From Deltaproteobacteria bacterium CG07_land_8_20_14_0_80_60_11 (GTDB lineage: Bacteria > Desulfobacterota > Desulfobaccia > Desulfobaccales > 0-14-0-80-60-11): 9,677 bases of DNA. The notes under the pieces are model-generated. The model worked only from the letters and a program-made list of their open reading frames with translations. It searched no databases and was not told where the DNA came from. The DNA lies in the NCBI GenBank assembly GCA_002779455.1, contig PEWM01000284.1, positions 1 through 9,677 of the forward strand, given 5' to 3'. Position 1 is the stretch's first letter. Every line of letters begins with the position of its first letter. Of the stretch, positions 7,239 to 9,677 are shown one piece after another. Position numbers and translations under genes: made by a program.

Positions 7239-7285
7239 TTACCGTGTCCCGGAAAATATCGGAGAAATTGGGTTCCCCGTGGAGA

Positions 7286-7332
7286 TTACAGCAGCCGCGT
7301 TCACCGGCTTCCCGTTTCCCCTGGCCACCCCC
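7286..7332 (-). promoter_or_regulatory. Cobalamin-riboswitch-like core, incomplete
   Basis: Read on the minus strand, the 115-base leader of the hydrolase gene contains GGGTGGCC, then GGGGAAACGGGAAGCCGGTG, then GCGGC and CTGTAA. These echo, in order, the GGTGCC, AAxxGGGAAxxCGGTG and CTGTAA blocks of cobalamin riboswitches, with GCCG/CGGC able to form the P5-like stem. The CCCGC segment that should lie before CTGTAA and the downstream B12 box are both missing, and the downstream genes have no known link to vitamin B12. It may be a decayed element or chance similarity. Confidence -1.
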
Positions 7333-7353
7333 GGGCAGGATCGCGGTGAGGGG

Positions 7354-8547
7354 TCATGATCTTTCAACCGGACGATTTTCCCGGGCAAGTTGGAGAACGT
7401 GAGCCAGGCGCGCCGCCTGGATATCCCAGGTCCAGTGGTTTTCGATGGTCAGCCGGGCCTGGGCGCCCAACTGAAGCCGCAGGTCCTCATGTTCGATCAA
7501 TTCCAGGAGCTTCAAAGCCATGGTGTCATGATCCCCCGGCTCATACAGCCTGCCGTTGTAACCATCACAGACGACTTCCTTGATCTGCCCCAGGGCCGGG
7601 AACAGGGCGGCTTTGCCGGCCGCCATATACTCCAGCAATTTCATGGAGGAGCCATAGAAGAGATAATCTTCTTTGTAGGGGCTGATAACGACGTCCATGA
7701 CGCTGAGGAGGCGGGGGATAAGTTGGTGGGGCAGGCTGCCGGCAAACCTGAAGTGGGGGCCGAGGCCGCCAGATTCAGCCCCGCGGCGGATGGCGTCGTC
7801 CACCCGCCCTTTCCCCACCAGAAGAAAGACCACCCGGCTATGGGCCGCGATGATTCTCTTGGCCAGAGCCAGAAAGCGCTCTACCCCGCTGAAGAATTCG
7901 AAAGAGCCGATGTAGCCGATCACCACCCGGTCTTGGAGGCGCCAGCGGGCCATCAATTCCGGGTCGGGCTCCCGGGGAGTAAAAGCCAGGTGATCCACGC
8001 CGTTGGGTACGACATGGAGTTTGGCGGCCGGCGCCTCGTAACGCATCAGGTAGCCCTTCAGCACCTCCGAGATGCAGGTTACCTGGCCGGCCCCCCGCAC
8101 ATTGATCCCCTCAAGCCCGCGGCTCAGCCAGGGGTAGCGGTAGTATTGGGGGTAAAACAGGCGATATTCGTACTCCAGGGGCGCCTCGGCGAACAGCACC
8201 AGGGGCAGGCGGCGGCGGCGGCTGGCCGCCAGGGCCGAGAAGTTGGCATAAGAACTCACCGCCAGCACCACGTCAGGGCGGAACTGGTCCAGCAGCTTCA
8301 GTTCCTCCCGGATAAGGGCAAAATTTCGCCAGATCAGGCGAGGGACATGGCCATAACGGCGCAGCCCCGGGATTTTTTTCAGGCCGAGGTAATCTCGGTG
8401 CTCTCCGGGCTTTTTAGCGGTGCGGAACTGCACGTCAACCCGGTGGCCAAGTCGCGTCAGGGCCGCGGCGATGGCCCGGATCTGGGTGGCGGCGCCGATG
8501 GCTGAACCCTCGACGTCATAGTGATAGTTAAAATAGGAGACTTTCAT
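7354..8547 (-). CDS. Family 4 glycosyltransferase (GT-B fold)
   Basis: 397 residues from the ATG at 8547. The N-terminal half has the donor-independent Rossmann domain with an acceptor loop (EGSAIGAATQIRAIAAAL, 13-30). The C-terminal half shows family 4 marks: VPNGVD at 180-185, GYIGSFEFFSGVE at 211-223, FLLVGKG at 241-247, and MKLLEYMAAGKA at 302-313 with Glu306 of the nucleotide-sugar binding region, then IKEVV and NGRLYEPGD. Such enzymes are retaining transferases that add a sugar from a nucleotide donor to a growing lipid-linked glycan on the cytoplasmic face. A longer frame reaches 8712, but its extra 55 residues lie over the upstream gene and are not family-like. The ATG overlaps the upstream TGA by one base (TGATG on the minus strand), which indicates translational coupling. 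Family call firm; donor and acceptor sugars unknown. Confidence -1.
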   Translation of the reverse strand: MKVSYFNYHYDVEGSAIGAATQIRAIAAALTRLGHRVDVQFRTAKKPGEHRDYLGLKKIPGLRRYGHVPRLIWRNFALIREELKLLDQFRPDVVLAVSSYANFSALAASRRRRLPLVLFAEAPLEYEYRLFYPQYYRYPWLSRGLEGINVRGAGQVTCISEVLKGYLMRYEAPAAKLHVVPNGVDHLAFTPREPDPELMARWRLQDRVVIGYIGSFEFFSGVERFLALAKRIIAAHSRVVFLLVGKGRVDDAIRRGAESGGLGPHFRFAGSLPHQLIPRLLSVMDVVISPYKEDYLFYGSSMKLLEYMAAGKAALFPALGQIKEVVCDGYNGRLYEPGDHDTMALKLLELIEHEDLRLQLGAQARLTIENHWTWDIQAARLAHVLQLARENRPVERS

Positions 8548-9326
8548 CAGAGGGACGATGGTTCCCGCTCGGATTGGGGCAAGCGCTCGCCACCCCAGAG
8601 ATTTTGGGCCAGGACCCGAATGCCGAAGAGGGGCAGACCCACCAGGTAGCGCCGCCAGGTGCCGGGCTCCTGCCACAGGCGATACGCCCATTCGAACCCT
8701 TTTTGCCGCCACTTGGGGGACAAACGCCCCAACTCACCGGCGACGATTTTAAACATGCCGCCACAGGTCAGAACCAGGCTCACCGCCAACTGCTGCCGCC
8801 AGGTTGAGGCCCAGAGGACCTGGCGCGGGTCCCCCATCCCCACCCAGAGAATATCCGGGCGGGCGGCGTTGATCCCGGCGATCAGCTGCTCATCCCGGAA
8901 ATCAAAGTATCCATGGTGGGTCCCCACCAGGTTTAAGCCAGGATATTTGCGCCGGGCCTGGGCGGCGGCCCGTTCCGCCAGGCCGGGCTCTCCACCCAGG
9001 AGGAAGAACCGATAGCCGCGCCCCACCGCCAGTTCGCACAGCCGGGGCCAGATGTCGGTAGTAGTGAGCTTTTCCGGCAGATGACCGCCCAACCAGCGGG
9101 ACGCCAGGATCAGGGAGGCGCCGTCGGCGTACAACAGATCGGCCTGGCGCAGTGCTTTCAGAAACTCGGGATAACGGTAGGTGAGGTTGATGACCTGGGC
9201 ATTGACGCCATAAGCCACCGCGCCGCCCGGGGCCGCAATCAAGGCCTCGATCCGGGCCAGCAAGGTGTCCATGGTGTATACGCCCACGGGCACTCCCAGG
9301 ATATCGATGGTTGCCGCGGCTTTCAC
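8547..9326 (-). CDS. WecG/TagA/CpsF family glycosyltransferase (GT26)
   Basis: 259 residues from the GTG at 9326, the usual size for the family. Motifs appear in the expected order: VNAQVINL at about 41-48, LLYADGASLI at 64-73 with the family's conserved Asp68, FLLGGEPGLAERA at 108-120, YPGLNLVGTHHGYF at 128-141, PDILWVGMGDPRQ at 157-169, CGGMF at 188-192, and GFEWAYRLWQEP at 210-221 near the C-terminus, which in this family contributes to membrane association. These enzymes add an N-acetylmannosamine-type or related sugar to a lipid-linked acceptor early in repeat-unit assembly. One deviation is Val at 170 in PRQV, where most members have PKQE. The GTG was chosen because AAGGAGA lies 7 bases before it, while the longer frame upstream reads over the preceding glycosyltransferase gene. 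The family is certain, the sugar is not. Confidence -1.
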   Translation of the reverse strand: MKAAATIDILGVPVGVYTMDTLLARIEALIAAPGGAVAYGVNAQVINLTYRYPEFLKALRQADLLYADGASLILASRWLGGHLPEKLTTTDIWPRLCELAVGRGYRFFLLGGEPGLAERAAAQARRKYPGLNLVGTHHGYFDFRDEQLIAGINAARPDILWVGMGDPRQVLWASTWRQQLAVSLVLTCGGMFKIVAGELGRLSPKWRQKGFEWAYRLWQEPGTWRRYLVGLPLFGIRVLAQNLWGGERLPQSEREPSSL

Positions 9327-9328
9327 GG

Positions 9329-9677
9329 TCAAATCTCCTTGGGCGGCAGGCGGTTGCCATGCATGAGGCGGTAAAGCTGCTCCCGCCGCAGGTAGCGGAT
9401 CAGGCCGGGATCGGAGAGGCGCTGGATGTCCGGAGTGAAATAGCCGGCAAAAAAACCCCAGATGAAGGCCAGTCCCCCTACCAACCAGGGACGTTCGGCC
9501 AGGCGATAGATGCCCCGAGCCAGGGCAAAGAGCGGGTGGCTGCCGATGGCGTAGGCTCCCTGGCCCCAAATGATTCGCCCCCGCAGGCCTCCGAAACTGG
9601 AGCCCTGCAGGCGGTGATGCACGATGATGATCTCAGGGTCGCTGAGGGTGAGCCAACCGTGTCGGCGAGCATCGGTT
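9329..9677 (-). CDS. Family 2 glycosyltransferase, C-terminal part only
   Basis: The frame is open to the right window edge, so the 5' portion with the catalytic domain is outside; about 115 residues remain. The visible part begins near DARRHGWLTLSDPEIIIVHH and continues with RGRIIWGQGAYAIGSHP, one hydrophobic segment (PWLVGGLAFIWGFFAGYF), and a basic tail with RYLRREQLYRL. This matches the C-terminal end of GT2 enzymes found in exopolysaccharide clusters, where a basic segment plus one hydrophobic helix follows the GT-A domain. The stop lies two bases before the GTG of the next gene, and its last codons contain that gene's ribosome binding site, so the two are co-translated. The family is inferred from the C-terminus alone; the catalytic DxD motif cannot be checked here. 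Confidence -1.
   Translation of the reverse strand, partial: TDARRHGWLTLSDPEIIIVHHRLQGSSFGGLRGRIIWGQGAYAIGSHPLFALARGIYRLAERPWLVGGLAFIWGFFAGYFTPDIQRLSDPGLIRYLRREQLYRLMHGNRLPPKEI
9334..9340 (-). promoter_or_regulatory. Ribosome binding site of the WecG/TagA-type gene
   Basis: AAGGAGA on the minus strand, 7 bases before the GTG at 9326. It is the clearest Shine-Dalgarno sequence in the window and decides this start. It lies inside the final codons of the upstream glycosyltransferase gene. Confidence -1.

Noticed and set aside
7390..8505. Open frame of 371 codons on the plus strand
   Set aside because: It lies wholly antisense to the family 4 glycosyltransferase, whose motifs are clear. The translation is low-complexity Gly/Gln/Ala/His-rich, typical of shadow frames in GC-rich DNA.
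8547..8712. 55-residue N-terminal extension of the family 4 glycosyltransferase
   Set aside because: It overlaps the WecG/TagA-type coding sequence, and the ATG at 8547 forms the standard overlapping stop-start TGATG and begins exactly at the family's first beta strand.

Overview
The window is part of a surface or extracellular polysaccharide biosynthesis locus of the Wzx/Wzy type in a GC-rich Gram-negative bacterium. The gene set and protein style resemble Desulfobacterota or other former Deltaproteobacteria, but no marker gene here proves the lineage. No rRNA, tRNA, CRISPR array, transposase or phage gene was seen.

Layout: two convergent gene blocks meet at about 3.75-3.94 kb. The plus-strand block holds the 3' end of a Wzz/GumC-type chain-length determinant (2-589), an O-antigen ligase/polymerase-family membrane protein (591-2069) and a Wzx-type flippase (2303-3751). 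The 233-base gap between the last two is filled with small perfect or near-perfect hairpins that look like REP-type repeats. The minus-strand block, read from right to left, holds the 3' end of a family 2 glycosyltransferase (9329 to window end), a WecG/TagA/CpsF-type glycosyltransferase (8547-9326), a family 4 glycosyltransferase (7354-8547), a secreted clan GH-A glycoside hydrolase (5376-7238) and a NodB/DUF2334-like polysaccharide deacetylase with a C-terminal membrane domain (3941-5239). The three glycosyltransferases are packed with a 2-base gap and a 1-base overlap. The last two genes are separated from them, and from each other, by gaps of 115 and 136 bases.

Inferred logic: the glycosyltransferases assemble a lipid-linked repeat unit at the inner face of the membrane. 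The flippase exports it, the Wzy/WaaL-type protein polymerises or transfers it, and the Wzz-type protein sets chain length or couples to export. The exported hydrolase and deacetylase would trim or deacetylate the product in the periplasm, a division of labour comparable to PslG in the Psl system and PelA in the Pel system.

Points of interest: the 3' half of the deacetylase gene is strikingly AT-rich inside a GC-rich locus. An orphan C-terminal coding fragment lies between the convergent blocks. The leader of the hydrolase gene carries a stretch resembling the core of a cobalamin riboswitch, but incomplete. None of this amounts to a demonstrated new system. The hydrolase and deacetylase pair and the composition break are the best leads.
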